A DNA stretch of 64,000 bases, taken from contig NW_020194686.1 in the NCBI RefSeq assembly GCF_002865645.1, forward strand, positions 1 to 64,000. Reading direction: 5' to 3'. Below the pieces are notes generated by a model that searched no databases, was not told the DNA's origin, and saw nothing but the letters and a program-made list of their open reading frames with translations. The stretch is from Hyaloscypha bicolor E. Lineage: Eukaryota > Ascomycota > Leotiomycetes > Helotiales > Hyaloscyphaceae. Both the position numbers and the translations under genes were made by a program. Every line of letters begins with the position of its first letter. Within the stretch, counting starts at the first letter, position 1. Shown here piece after piece: positions 45,093 through 56,420 of the stretch.

Positions 45093-45238
45093 TTGTAGCT
45101 CATCCAGAATTCACCTTCATTGCCGAAGCAATGGTTCAACTTTTTCATCCAGTAAGGCGTCCATTCTTTTGAACCATCACTCCATGGGCCGCTCCACTCG
45201 CCGATGCCGCCGACAAGCGACGTCCCCAGGGGTTCCTA
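45092..45238 (-). pseudogene. Calpain-like protease, upstream fragment beyond the Helitron
   Basis: Read leftward, this contains GEWSGPWSDGSKEWTPYWM and NEGEFWMSYN, the end of the calpain catalytic region and start of domain III. Joined across the Helitron to LHRTRLF at 38.37 kb the spacing equals that of intact family members. RNPWG is also present at about 45233-45219, but in another frame from GEWSG, so there is an additional small indel. The rest of the 5' part of the gene is not visible to the right. Confidence 0.75.
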
Positions 45239-45304
45239 GTGTTGAACTAGCTTAATAATCTAGGGTCACGTGCTTGCAATGTAAACCAAGTAAAACGTAC
45301 CGAA

Positions 45305-45593
45305 TTGACTGCTGTTCTACAGTGGTAAGTAGCCTGTTTATATAGCCCTGAACCCCCTAAATCACATGCACTAAACCCCTAAACCAGAGAGCCTTATACT
45401 GAATTATTCAACCTCAGCTAAACCGATTTAGCCTTACAGGGCATATTATGCCCGAAATCAACCTTATAGGGAATAATCTACTCAGTAATAAGCCTACAGC
45501 TTAAGCCCCATTAGTGCACAGCCCCTAAGGCTCTGTTCCAAGGCTTACTAAGCCCCCCCCCCCCCAAGGGGCCTCAGGCCCCTAATTTCAACA
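45305..45593. repeat. Dispersed repeat R1, copy 2
   Basis: The longer partner of the repeat at 9027-9217, with the same start (TTGACTGCTGTTCTA) and the same terminal hairpin (45567-45583) plus TAATTTCAACA. A 13-C run precedes the hairpin (45553-45565). GTTGAA near 45240 is complementary to the TTCAAC end, so copy 2 might really begin there with short inverted ends. It separates the calpain fragment from the NLR gene. Confidence 0.7.
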
Positions 45594-45741
45594 TGGATTA
45601 AGCGAACCGCGATTTTAGCGTGTTTTGGGACCGTCTTTCTTCAGAAAGAATCGCACAACGCGAGTTCTTCCCTTCCTATAATACAAACTTGGTAACTCCT
45701 ATTACCAACCTCATGCAAGATTAGCAAGTGCTTTCACTAAT

Positions 45742-48700
45742 ATGGCCGAGATCGTGGCAGCACTGAGTCTCGCTTCCAATATCGTCCAGTTCATTGATTT
45801 CGGCAGCAACGTTCTTGCGACTGGATACAGGCTGCACAAAAATAGGTCTGGCGGCTCCGATAACGTTCAAGAGATTAAATACGTCACATCAGCTATCCAG
45901 AGACTCGCCAAAAGCTTCACAGAATGTCTTCCCGATGACAGCGCAATAGGAGAGCTGTCACGTACAGAGGTTGAACTGCGAAAACTCGCAAACCAGTGTA
46001 GCGTTCTTGCGGAAGAGCTTCTATCTACGGTCAGCAAGATTGAAGTCCAAGGTCGATTAAAAAAATGGAATTCCTTTCGCGCTGCTCTGAAAAGTGTTCT
46101 CGCCGAGGAGAAAATCGCGAAGATACAGGGTCGTCTAGATAAGTTCAGGCAAGGGTTAATTCTTCATATTATCGCCTGTTTCCGGTGAGGGAGTCGCGTC
46201 CTCGAAGAGTAGTGATTGTCACTGATGATATTTAGTGATGACCTCAATGGATCTATAGCCATGCAAACTTCGTTGGCTTCATCGATGAAGAAATTCAATG
46301 CGAGTACTGAGTCAATCGGTGAACGCTTCTTGGAATTCATTAAAGAGAGCAAAATCTGGCAAGAAGGCTATGTCACAGATTGCGATAGATGGAGAACTGA
46401 AATTATGGAGGCTATTCATCGAGACAATAACGATTTTGCTGGACAAGTTTCGCTGAGCCATGGCAAGCAGGAGAAGCTGCTTTTAGGGAAGCTAATTAGA
46501 CTTCTACAATTTGAAGAGATGACAGACCGTCATGAAAGAATTGCCGAAGCCTACGAAGAGACATTCCAATGGATATTCAACGGTGAAGACATGGATTCCG
46601 TAGAGGAATCAACTTGGAGCAACTTCCCAAAATGGTTGCAAGCAGAGTCGACTCTATACTGGATTACGGGAAAGGCTGGCTCCGGAAAATCAACTCTCAT
46701 GAAGTATATCTATCAAGAGCCCCGCACATTCAGACATCTGGAAACTTGGTCTGCCGAAAGTCCCCTCGTGACGGCAGCGTTTTTCTTTTGGAACTCGGGC
46801 ACACATATGCAAATGTCCTACAAAGGGTTGATGCAAACCCTGCTGCATCAAATACTGTGCAAGAAACCTGAACTGACTCCACAACTTCTACCTGAGCGTT
46901 GGGAAACTTACTGCTTTTTCGGCAACGATCTATATCACTTGACGGAAAAAGAATTACGGCGGGCGTTCGATAGACTGAAGATAGTTGAGGTATCCACAGC
47001 GAGGTTCTGCCTCTTCATCGATGGCCTGGACGAATTCGACGGAGATCACACAAAGCTAATCTCTTTCATAAAAGATCTAACGGGATCGCCAAACATCAAG
47101 GTTTGCGTCTCGAGCCGTCCATGGGTGGTCTTTCAGGATGCTTTTGAGTTGGAGCCAAGTCTAAGGCTCGAGGAACTCACCTACCCGGATATCATTCATT
47201 TTATCAAATCAACGTTCTCTAAGGATGATGGTTTCAGCGAACTCCAAAAACGTGAGCCAGTATATGCCAGTCAGCTTCTTGAAGATATTGCACATAAAGC
47301 CTCTGGGGTTTTTCTGTGGGTTCATGTCGTTGTGCAGTCACTTCTCGCTGGATTATCCAACGGCGACAGAGTATCTGACCTTCAACGCCGACTTCATTTT
47401 CTTCCACCGGACTTGAAGAATTTGTATCAAAAGATCCTAGACAGCCTCGACCCTTTTTATCTTGAGCATGCTTCTCAAATATTTCACATCATTCGAGTGG
47501 CAGAGAAGCCACCATCAATTCTTCTCCTGTCATTTGCAGACGAAGAACTGAATACGATTCTTGATTTGAAGTCTGCACCTTTGACGAGTGAAGAGAAAAC
47601 GATAAGGGTTAATGTGATGGAGAGGCGGTTGAATAGCCGGTGTAAGGGGTTACTCGAAGTTGCCGGAATTATGGACGAGGACCCTTTCACTCGAACCCGC
47701 AGGGGATGTAGCCGGCGATTTGTCACAACTTCCACTGTACAATATCTGCATAGAACAGTGAAGGATTTTATTGAGGATCCTAAGATCTGGAATTGGCTCT
47801 TGGCATCAAGAAAAACATCGTACGACCCAAATTTTGCACTTTCGACTGCCTGGCTGGGATTCCTCAAAACTTGTGATCTCAATCCTTGTTTTCCTGACTT
47901 TGATCTTGATAAGAAGTTTTTTGACTTCGCAATGAGCAAGATTTGGGACAAGGTCGAGGATTGCTTGGGCTTCGCTATGCTCGTGGGGACCGAACAACAG
48001 CCAGTTCTAGTTCAACTGCTTGATGAGCTCGACTCTACTGCGTCACAGATCTCTGCGCATCTGCTGAACCTTAGTCAAGGTGATTCGTGGCGCATTCCTC
48101 AGAAGTTCTCGTGTACAGATCCACCAGGGCGTCCTCAAGTCTCCGTACACGCCACGGCACAAGGTGTCCTGCAGCCGCACTGGGCCTGTTCCTTGTACGA
48201 CTCTCCAAACGACTTTGCTGGTCTTAGTTTCTTGTCAATTGCAGTTAGACTTGACCTCTTCGAGTACGTTAGAGCAAAAGTGCATCACGGATGCCTTGTG
48301 AAGCAGGATACAGGTGTCTGGCCTTTGTTACATGATTGTATTATACCGACCCAAACTAAATGCTTAAAACGGCTGCTGCCAGATAAGTATGCGCCGAATG
48401 GATTCCCTAACAGAAAGATGATCGAACTGCTCCTTGATAATGGAGCAGACCCAAACAAGGAGATTCCTGGCAAGCAGATCACGGTCTGGGAGCAATTTCT
48501 TTGGCAGGAGCAACGCAATAGCTTCACAAGATCACTAGGAAATTATCATAAGGAAAGCGTGTGGAGGCACCTCCTTGAGATTGTTCCGCTTTTGCTGCAC
48601 GCTGGAGCAGATCAACGAGCATTATGGGATCATTCTCGTATGATTTCGCTGGGGAATTCTCAAGTTGGTGGAGTGCTGCAAGAATACTTGCAGTCGAACA

Positions 48701-48831
48701 CGCAGTCTTGGTTCAGTTGGCCTTGGAAATCCACTGAGACTAAAGCAAGCCATTTGGCCAGAATGATACCATTGCGCATACCTAGGTCCTCTATCCAAAA
48801 TGACAGGGATTGGAACATAAAAAATACTTGA
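45742..48831 (+). CDS. NACHT-domain NLR-like protein
   Basis: Two exons, 45742-46184 and 46236-48831 (51-bp intron), encode about 1012 residues. The N-terminal about 250 residues (MAEIVAALSLASNIVQFIDFGS...) are of the helical kind that precedes NACHT in fungal STAND proteins. The NTPase core shows Walker A GKAGSGKST at about 293-301, Walker B CLFIDGLDEFDGD, and VCVSSRPW. LFLPPDLKNLYQKILDSLD and the winged-helix-like region follow. The C-terminus has degenerate ankyrin-like pieces (MIELLLDNGADPNKE, IVPLLLHAGAD). Fungal NLRs are STAND switches in non-self recognition or programmed cell death; this specific protein is uncharacterised to my knowledge. It is not RIP-damaged although flanked by dead genes. 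Confidence 0.9.
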
Positions 48832-49126
48832 ATTGGGTAACGTTCAAGTCAATCAATTTGTTTCGAATTTGACGACTCCCAATTTCCGAGTGGACTTGAG
48901 ACGGTGGATTCTATTCCTGGAGTAAAAACAAGTTGTAAAGCCAAAGATTTTGGACTGGAATCAAAATTCCAAAGGCGGTTAGAATTTCCATATAAAACTG
49001 GCGGACAAATCTAGCTCAGGTGGCACAGAAGATATTGTTTGAACATATAAATCTCTAGTAGTCCGCTCCAGAGAAAGCTTCGATATACCGGGAGCTCTAC
49101 CCAAACTCCCATGTTCCATCATCTAT
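48832..49126. other. Intergenic
   Basis: 3' flank of the NLR gene; nothing recognised. Confidence 0.4.
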
Positions 49127-49738
49127 CAGCGCTCTTGTCTGTCGTCAACGCCATCAAGGCGCGACTCATGGGGAGGATTTGTCCATTCTGATATTGTGCA
49201 ACCTTGCGGTAGAACTTTTCCACCTTCTCGTGTATGACAGGCTGGAATTCTTCAATCTTCTTCACCGAGAACATAGGGCTCAAGGCCTTCCGCCGAAGCC
49301 GATGGAGATCATGATTTGTAGTCGAGAAAATGTCGCTGGAATATCCAAACCGTCCTGAGAAATAGGGGTATTTATCGCGCCGACCCGTACCGGAGTACAG
49401 CTACTCGAAGTAGTCGGGATCGTCGATATGGAGTTCTGTTGGTGTAATCCGAACGATTGGCCCTGTGCGATTCACCAGTGTCAGGGACAATCTGACAGTG
49501 TTGGGATGCGGACCACCATACCGTATTGCTTGTGTAGGCTCTGGATCTGGACTGTAAATTGCCCTTGCAAGATCACATCGTAGTAGAATTCGTACCAGTT
49601 GCTCAGGGCAGCAAGCTTCGGACCAGGATACCCCGCCAGTGGGCTCCAACAGAGGCGATACACGGCTGCCACGGCCACGGAAACGAGCAGCAGGAGCGAT
49701 GGAAGAACGCAGAGCGTCAGCAGCGTCAGCATTGACAT
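49127..49738 (-). pseudogene. Cytochrome P450, N-terminal fragment
   Basis: Starts MSMLTLLTLCVLPSLLLLVSV, a membrane anchor, then [48 protein letters not shown] (with a 54-bp intron between QYG and PIV) and, after a TAG where the family expects a residue such as Gln, LYSGTGRRDKYPYFSGRFG, HDLHRLRRKALSPMFS and ALTTDK. The frame then ends near 49.13 kb, so I-helix, ExxR and the heme-Cys regions are missing. A truncated, dead microsomal P450. The single nonsense change fits CAG to TAG (RIP type). Confidence 0.8.
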
Positions 49739-50269
49739 TCTGACAGGCGTATTGGTGCGCAGAATTGACGCCGTGGAGGTGGGGTAGCGTTGGCGGTGAC
49801 TTGGTGCTGGGCGAAGCAACCAACTTCTTAAAGACGGAGATTCCGGTCAGAAGTAACTCGGAATATAAGGTTAGCGATATGTATCACCGTAGCTTGGTTT
49901 TTCAGGGGGGGAGCCGCCTTCATACTATTCATGGGTGAGTTATATTTCGGGTGGCCGGAAGCTTAATTGTCTCATAATGCAGGCTCAAGATGTCAAATGG
50001 ATGGCAGGGGGTTCGCGTTCATAAGGCTTGAATTCAAGTGTAAAAGATTAATATTAAAGTTGTTTAAAGAATATAAAGCTATAAAGAAAAAGAATGTTTA
50101 TATAACTCTTAAAGAGAGCCATACTAGATACGGAAAACACGTGATACGCATCTGACACATGAAGACTTGATACTTTTTGCACTTCTGCAGGAGACGAATG
50201 ATATAACCAAAGCGATAAACGACATTGCGAAAATTATTCCTTTATACGCGTCGGTACAGAGCAGCGATG
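49739..50269. other. Intergenic / P450 upstream
   Basis: AT-leaning stretch with no supported gene; its right end probably belongs to the LINE remnant. Confidence 0.4.
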
Positions 50270-50815
50270 CTACGCCTCTTAGCAAACCAATTGCAATCTC
50301 TACTAAGACGTGAGATCATTGTGAAGATCACAGACTCACCTACAATCGAAGGCTTTCGAGCTAGAAATCTTAGAAACTTATAGAATCACCTTGACCGTGC
50401 GATCGAACAAAGCAGAAACCAACACATTGAACGGATCCGCGTGGCATCATCTAATCAATTAAAGAGCGGAGACTTGAACGTCAAGACATCGGACAGAAAC
50501 GAAGCGGAAGCCTTGAAATAATTCGCAAACGATTGGGTCGACCGTATCGGAAGAGGCACGAGTATACGACTCACTACAGCATTCTGGCGCACGAGACCAG
50601 GACTAGCTCGATGGATATGGAGAAGCTTGACGACATTAGGGCTGAGCTATTGCTTGATTACAGATCTTTCATACCAAATGCAGACATTAAATACATTGGA
50701 TGGCTGGCAAGAGCTGCGCTCACAAAGTCAGCCTCGACCATCATCGTCGAGTTCACTCCAGAAGACGCAAACAAGTCCATTGACGAGGCCTTATTTAGCA
50801 ACATCCAAGTAACGT
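50270..50815 (+). mobile_element. LINE (Tad-like) ORF1 remnant
   Basis: In one frame the DNA reads REIIVKITDSPTIEGFRARN, LDRAIEQSRNQHIERI, NQLKSGDLNVKTSDRNEAEAL and FANDWVDRIG. After a frame shift come SMDMEKLDDIRAELL and NADIKYIGWLARAALTKSAST. These are hallmarks of ORF1 (gag-like protein) of fungal Tad-type LINEs. TAG and TAA interrupt at probable CAG/CAA codons. The zinc knuckles and ORF2 are missing. The right end overlaps the last codons of the MFS pseudogene on the other strand, so the LINE probably truncated that gene. Confidence 0.75.
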
Positions 50816-52686
50816 CCCTTTCCGAGAGTAATCATCAACGAAATTGAGACTGCCGTGCATTAGTGTACATACGCCCACGACCACGGCGCAGCCAAACAGA
50901 AACCACCATCCGCCCCTCATAGCATCCGAGCACGTTTCCAGAAATATTGGTAGAGCCTGTTCCGACAGCAACGCTCTCTGGCTCTCCGGCTGCCTGAGTA
51001 TATCTTCAATTTCGCTTGGCGACAGTCCAAGACCAGAGTTGGTCAGACCACGCTCCAGATGATTGACGAAGATTGCCGCAAACGCAGTGATGCCAAAAGT
51101 GTCACCAGTGCTCTGCATGAAAATGCTCAGTCCGGTAACAGCAGCAAGATGATCTTGCGGCACGGCCACCTGTGCCGTGAGCAGCAACCCTGACATTAGG
51201 GCAGCTTGCGCCGCGCCAATGGTGAACATCTCAACGGCAGCCACGGCGCGGGGCGTTTGTGCATCCCACAGCGTCAATAGGCCTGTCCCGAGGATCAGAG
51301 CACCAGAGCCGACTATGGCGTTGATGCGTGATTTGCCAAAGCGGCTGGTGATCCAGCCTGCGATGGGCCCGCCAGTAGCAATGCCCAGCATGAGAGGGAG
51401 AAGCCGGACTCCGGAGAGCGTAGGCGAGTTGTCGGAGACCAGCTGGAAAAACTGTGGGAGGTTGTATATGAGTCCGAGCAAACTAGTGGTCTTGATTAGC
51501 GTGAGCAATTGCCTGGGTCAGACGAAGTAACCGACTTTGCACCGTAGAAGAATTGTCCAATGCACAGCACGACAGCGGTGCGGTTGCGTAGGAGCGGCAA
51601 TGGAAACAAGGCGACCTTGGAGTGATGCTCTACGACGGTGAACACAGCGAAGCCAGCAAGCCCTCCCACTATTGTGCCTATCTATGACTTGACCACTTGC
51701 CCATGGGAAGGACCTGCCGCCCCAAGAGATTCCAAGCAGAAGGCAGCTGGTGCTTCCTACCAGCAGAACAGATCCCAGGAAGTCCATGCTCTTGAACTTC
51801 TCATTCCATGTCATCTGAGGAGGTGGGAGCTTAAGAACCAGAACGGATATCAAGAGACCTACACCAATGTGAGCTCAAATCGACAGCAAGTTGCTCCGCC
51901 GTGTGATGGGAACCTTGCGCAACTCACATATCGGCCCAATGCATAAATTGATCCAGAAGCACCATCTCCAAGTCACATACTCTGCGAAGGACCCGCCGAG
52001 GAGCGGTCCAGCAACATCTGCCACCGCCCAGGTGGCCAATATCGCCGAGATATACTTTCCAGCATCGCGCAGAGGCACCAGACCAGGGACTATGACCCAT
52101 CAACCATTTTTAAGCCCGATGAGCATGTGGGACCTGACTTATAACTCACATTAACCAGGCCATAAATGCCACCGGAACCTATGCCTTGTATGACCCGCGA
52201 CCAGATTAACATATCCATGGACTTGGAACTAGCGCAAAGGCCACTGCCGAGAATGAATACCGCATTTGCGAAGATGAAGGCTTCTCTCCGCCCAAAGTTA
52301 TCGCTCAGCTTAGCATACAACGGTAGAGAGTTCGCAAAGGCGATGAAGAAACCCGTTGCAAGCCAGGAGGACTTATTATAGCTGCGAAATCTAGCAGGTG
52401 CGTTAGTTACAGTTCTGTTAAGTAACTCAAGAAGAGAGGAATTCTGCGATACGTACTCTGAGCTTATGGCCGGTGCCGCAGTGGCGACGATGTTGACATC
52501 AAGCGCCGATAGCAGCATCGAGACGATCAAACCCACCATGACAATCCAAAATTGAGCCAGTGTGAGGCTGGCCTTCGCTCCGGGTGTTGAGGGATCGTTG
52601 TTTGTTAAGTCGGCACTGGACTCACCGGTGGAGCCAAGGTGCGGGAAGTCCTTGAGAGGGTAGGTCTCTATGTTTGCCTCGTCCAT
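50795..52686 (-). pseudogene. DHA2-type MFS drug transporter, broken
   Basis: Exon 1 (52150-52686) starts MDEANIETYPLKDFP and includes the 14-segment features SALDVNIVATAAPAISSE and LYAKLSDNFGRREAFI. Exon 2 (51928-52096) carries VPLRDAGKYISAI and GPLLGG, and exon 3 (from 51858) ISWGGRSFPWASGQ. The remainder reads NLPQFFQLVSDNSP and GGPIAGWITSRFGKSR. Defects: the first intron ends GG instead of AG; ATAG is duplicated near 51.69 kb, shifting the frame; one base is lost near 51.53 kb, followed by a TGA; and the 3' end runs into LINE sequence. It would have been a plasma-membrane exporter. Confidence 0.8.
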
Positions 52687-53140
52687 GACAACGACTTGGT
52701 CCGATGGAACTTTTCGCTCGGATAACCGGTTCGATGGGCCGTTAATTAAGGGGGTATGTCTCTTTAGGTGGGTGTCCGTTTTTATTATCCTAAGAGGGAC
52801 TTTCGAAGCAGCAAAAACTCACTTTATCCCCGTGTACGTTACGAGTCTTGGGCATTATGGTGGGGGGATGGGGGTGTTAGAAGGATCTATTATGCGTCAA
52901 AATTCAAGTCCACGGCTTAACTAGATGCTAAACTAGATATTACTAGCTGTTGCTAGGATGAGGGCACATGTTAGGGACTATGATGCTGTTTGTTGATACA
53001 ACTGCTGGCTCAGGTTTCAAACCGCTATCTATTTAGATGTCAGGCCCAGGAGAGGTGGGCTGGGTGGCATACAATATTTCGCATAAGGTTAGATCTGCAG
53101 AGCCTAGTTCCTTCCTCATTCATAGGTAGATTAGGGGAAG
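52687..53140. other. Intergenic
   Basis: Upstream of the MFS pseudogene. No gene supported. Confidence 0.4.
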
Positions 53141-54158
53141 ATGCGAAGCAAGCATCACCACCCGTACCATACGCTGAAGGAGTGGCATGCGGGCCAGAGG
53201 GAAAAGCGGAAGAGGGAGAGGTGGGTGCCGTACTCGCTGCGCTGGGAAGGCGCTGGGTTTTCAAGGATCTTGCCACAGGTCTGTCCTTTACTTCTCTGCA
53301 CCTGTGCTTATACTTTGTACTTCCACCAAGGTTCACGGATAGGGCCGTCGGCATGCCACAGGGGAAATAAATTTAGTTTCTCATTACTCATTACCTACTG
53401 ACCTCGATGGTTCGCGCAGATCGTGCTCTCGGGCGCCGTTGCATCGCTCATTGGCGCCATGGCGCACTTTACGGGCGACAGCGTGTCCATGCACTCCCCT
53501 ATTCTGTTCCCGATATTCACCTTTGCAGCACAAAGCTCACAACCCCGCCCGCAGATTCGTGGTCGGTTTGGCAATCACGTTCCGGATGCAGTCGTCGTAC
53601 AATCGCTGGTGGGACGGTCGAATCCAATGGGACAAGCTGTCGGCGGACTCGCGCTCGTTCGCGCGCACCATCTTGTTACACGTGCCGCAACCCGCGTCGC
53701 TTGATGAAGCCGTGATGATCCAGGACGTTGCGAGGCGCACAGAGGTTATGTCACGGCCTGGACAAGCTGTGGAAGTGGAATGTGGTGTGTTTTGGTATAA
53801 ATATGTATGAATGATGGTGCCCTAAGGGCGGTGAAGAAGCTATACGCCTGTGCGCAGCACGTGACAGGTTATCAGGTGCGTACATACGCTTGCCGTTGCT
53901 CTGAAGCACCATTTACGCGGGGAGCGAGACTGGAGCGAGTGCCGGGACCTGAAGCAGCTGTGCGCGCATCTTCCCAACGTGAGTACGAGTATCTGAGGCT
54001 CTTCCAGCCCGTCAAGGTAACGCCATACGAGTACTCCTTGTACTCCTTAGACAGCTGAACTGACACAACCACAGTACAACTACGCAGCGACAAACCATCC
54101 TCTCACAATAACGCTCCACCTGTCCGCCTACATCGACGAATACCGACGCACCACGCCC
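53141..54158 (+). pseudogene. Bestrophin-like (UPF0187) anion channel, truncated
   Basis: Pieces appear in order but in different frames: VPYSLRWEGAGFSRILPQV and TLYFHQ (to about 53330), VLSGAVASLIGAMAHF (53.42 kb), VVGLAITFRMQSSYNRWWDGR and WDKLSADSRSFARTILL (53.56-53.68 kb), RGERDWSECRDLKQLC (about 53.92 kb) and YNYAATNHPLTITLHLSAYIDEYRRTTPP (to 54158). This matches fungal bestrophin-like membrane proteins, which form chloride-type channels. Some breaks may be introns, but the step after ILFPIFTF does not fit a normal intron. The protein stops abruptly at 54158, where AT-rich repeat DNA begins, so the 3' part is missing. Confidence 0.7.
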
Positions 54159-56121
54159 CCTATTATAATTTTAGTTTCGATTTAATTAGATCTAGCTGAT
54201 AAGAATAGAGCTAATTCAATATAGCCTAATAATAAATCTACTAATAAAACTAGATAAGAAGAACCTAATAAGAGAAAAAAGCAAGCTGAGCTTAAGACTT
54301 CTAAGAAATAGCAAAAATCTAAATACTAGTTCAAGTATAAGACTAGTAAAATAGAGGAAAATAAAAAGGAAAGTAAAAAGAAATCCTTTATTCTAAAAAG
54401 AAAAATACTATCTAAAAAGACTTCTATATTTATATCTGGAACTAAAAAGCAGAAAACTAAGAATATTAAATCCAGAGAACTTAAAGATATCTAATATACT
54501 TATAAGATACTAGCTAAATAGAAATTAATACTTATTTAGTAAAATAAATATATTTTTAAGGAAATATATAATAGTATTTTAAGACCTATTTATAAGCGAG
54601 AATACTATAGAATTACTAATAAATTCTTTAAAGCTTTCTATATACTATATATTTAATAGCTTATTAATACTTTTTCTATTAATATAAGAAATATTAATAA
54701 TATTAAGAACTCTCTAAAGCTAGTTACTAAAATCTATAAAGTTACTAAAGGCAAAAAGTATATTTCTATTACTTGAGTAAATAAGGAAATACAGGATTTC
54801 TTTTATAAAAACCGGGAAATTAAAAAATATAAATATAAGTACTATATTTTTAATTAATTCTATCTAAATCTATAGCTCTAATTCAATATTATAGTTTCTG
54901 TTCCTGAATCTAGTATTACTAATCTGGATATAAATAGTTATATTTATAAGAAAAATTACCTAAAATAAATTAAAAAGCTTAATATTTAAAAGCTTTTAAT
55001 AAAAAATTAAAAAATACTATAGTTTTATTTCTAAAAAGATAATATATTAAAATATAAAGATTTAAATAATAGCTATTTTACCTTAATTTCTTAATTCTTA
55101 ATAGTAGATCTATTAATATAGTTCGGATTTTATAAGATATTAAATAAGTATTCTATTTATCTAATTATTTACTTTTAGCTAGCCTAATATTATATTTCTA
55201 GAAATATTAATTATAATTAATATAAAGATAATACTAAAGATCTAGTTATTACTAAAGCTTTAAATAGTAAATTCTACTTTAGTAAAAAGTATTAGAATAT
55301 TAGCTATATTTTTTTTATAAATTATAAAAAAATTATTACTTTTAATAAAAAGTTCTTTAAAAATATTAATTACTTTTCTATTTCTAATAAATTTAAGCCG
55401 GAAGTAATTAAGGAAATAGGCGAGTATTTACTAAAAATAATAGGAGAAAAGATTCTAAATATAGTTTATTTAATTAGATAAATAAATACCTTTAGCTAGG
55501 TAATCTATAAGTCTGAAATTATAAGTAAATATTAATTCTCGAATAATATATAAGTTAAAGAATAGCTTAATAATAATTTATTATTTAATAGGCCTTTTAC
55601 TATAATTCTAATAAGTCTAGTTATTATTAAGAATAGAATATATAAAAATGAAGTCTCCTATAAGGTTATTAAAGCCTCTTATCTAGAGCTTTCTTCTTTT
55701 ATTAAAGATTAATTCAAGAATACTATAAATAATACGAAATTTAAAAGAGCTATTTATTTGAAATATATTAGTATAATTTATAATATAATTTGCTATAATA
55801 AGCCTTCTTAATACCTAGTAATAAAGGCGGAAATTAAGTAATAATTAAAGGCAAATACTACTAAATATAAAGAACTATATCGGATTTAGTATAAGAATAT
55901 AGCTAAACGGGTTTAGACTATTTTTAAATAAGTTTAGGAATATGAAATAAGACTATTTAAGAATAATAAGTTTTATTTTAGATATATTAAGGAGAAATTG
56001 GATTAGCTAATAAAGAAGAATCCTAATTATTTTATTATTTCGGATTCTAAATAAGATTTTTCTATTAGTTTTAGTATTTAGGAAATAAGTATAAATAAAT
56101 AGAGGATCGGATATAATATAG
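54159..56121 (+). mobile_element. RIP-mutated element with a long stop-riddled frame
   Basis: AT-rich, but one frame can be followed without a frameshift from about 54.5 to 56.1 kb (over 500 codons). Its breaks are almost all TAG or TAA, with a TGA, as expected if Gln (CAG/CAA) and Trp codons were mutated. Recognisable phrases include RPIYKREYYRITNKFFKAFY and YKVIKASYLELSSFIK. I do not recognise the family. It begins exactly where the bestrophin gene is cut, so it is probably a transposon or a fragment. Confidence 0.6.
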
Positions 56122-56420
56122 TAGGCCATACTCTCTAAAAATCATATTATTTTAGCGGTTTTAAGATTTTGGTTATATAGTAAAAACTATGGCGTTTTAT
56201 ATATAACTTGCAAAAATCATATAAGAAAGCTAGTTTTTTTATAGTTCTAGAGAATAATCCCTTATAAGTATTTAATTAATTAAGCTTTTATATACTATAT
56301 ACTATTTATACTTTACTATTTATGCTTTTAATTTATTATTTTGCTATTAAGTTATGTTTTGCATTCTGGTATACTTTATGTGGGTTTTTGTCTTATTACA
56401 GTTTCCCTCCTATAGTATAC
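56122..56420 (+). repeat. Left terminal inverted repeat
   Basis: Begins TAGGCCATACTCTC and pairs with 60021-60320 along its length with scattered C/T and G/A differences, consistent with RIP acting separately on the two ends. Confidence 0.75.
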
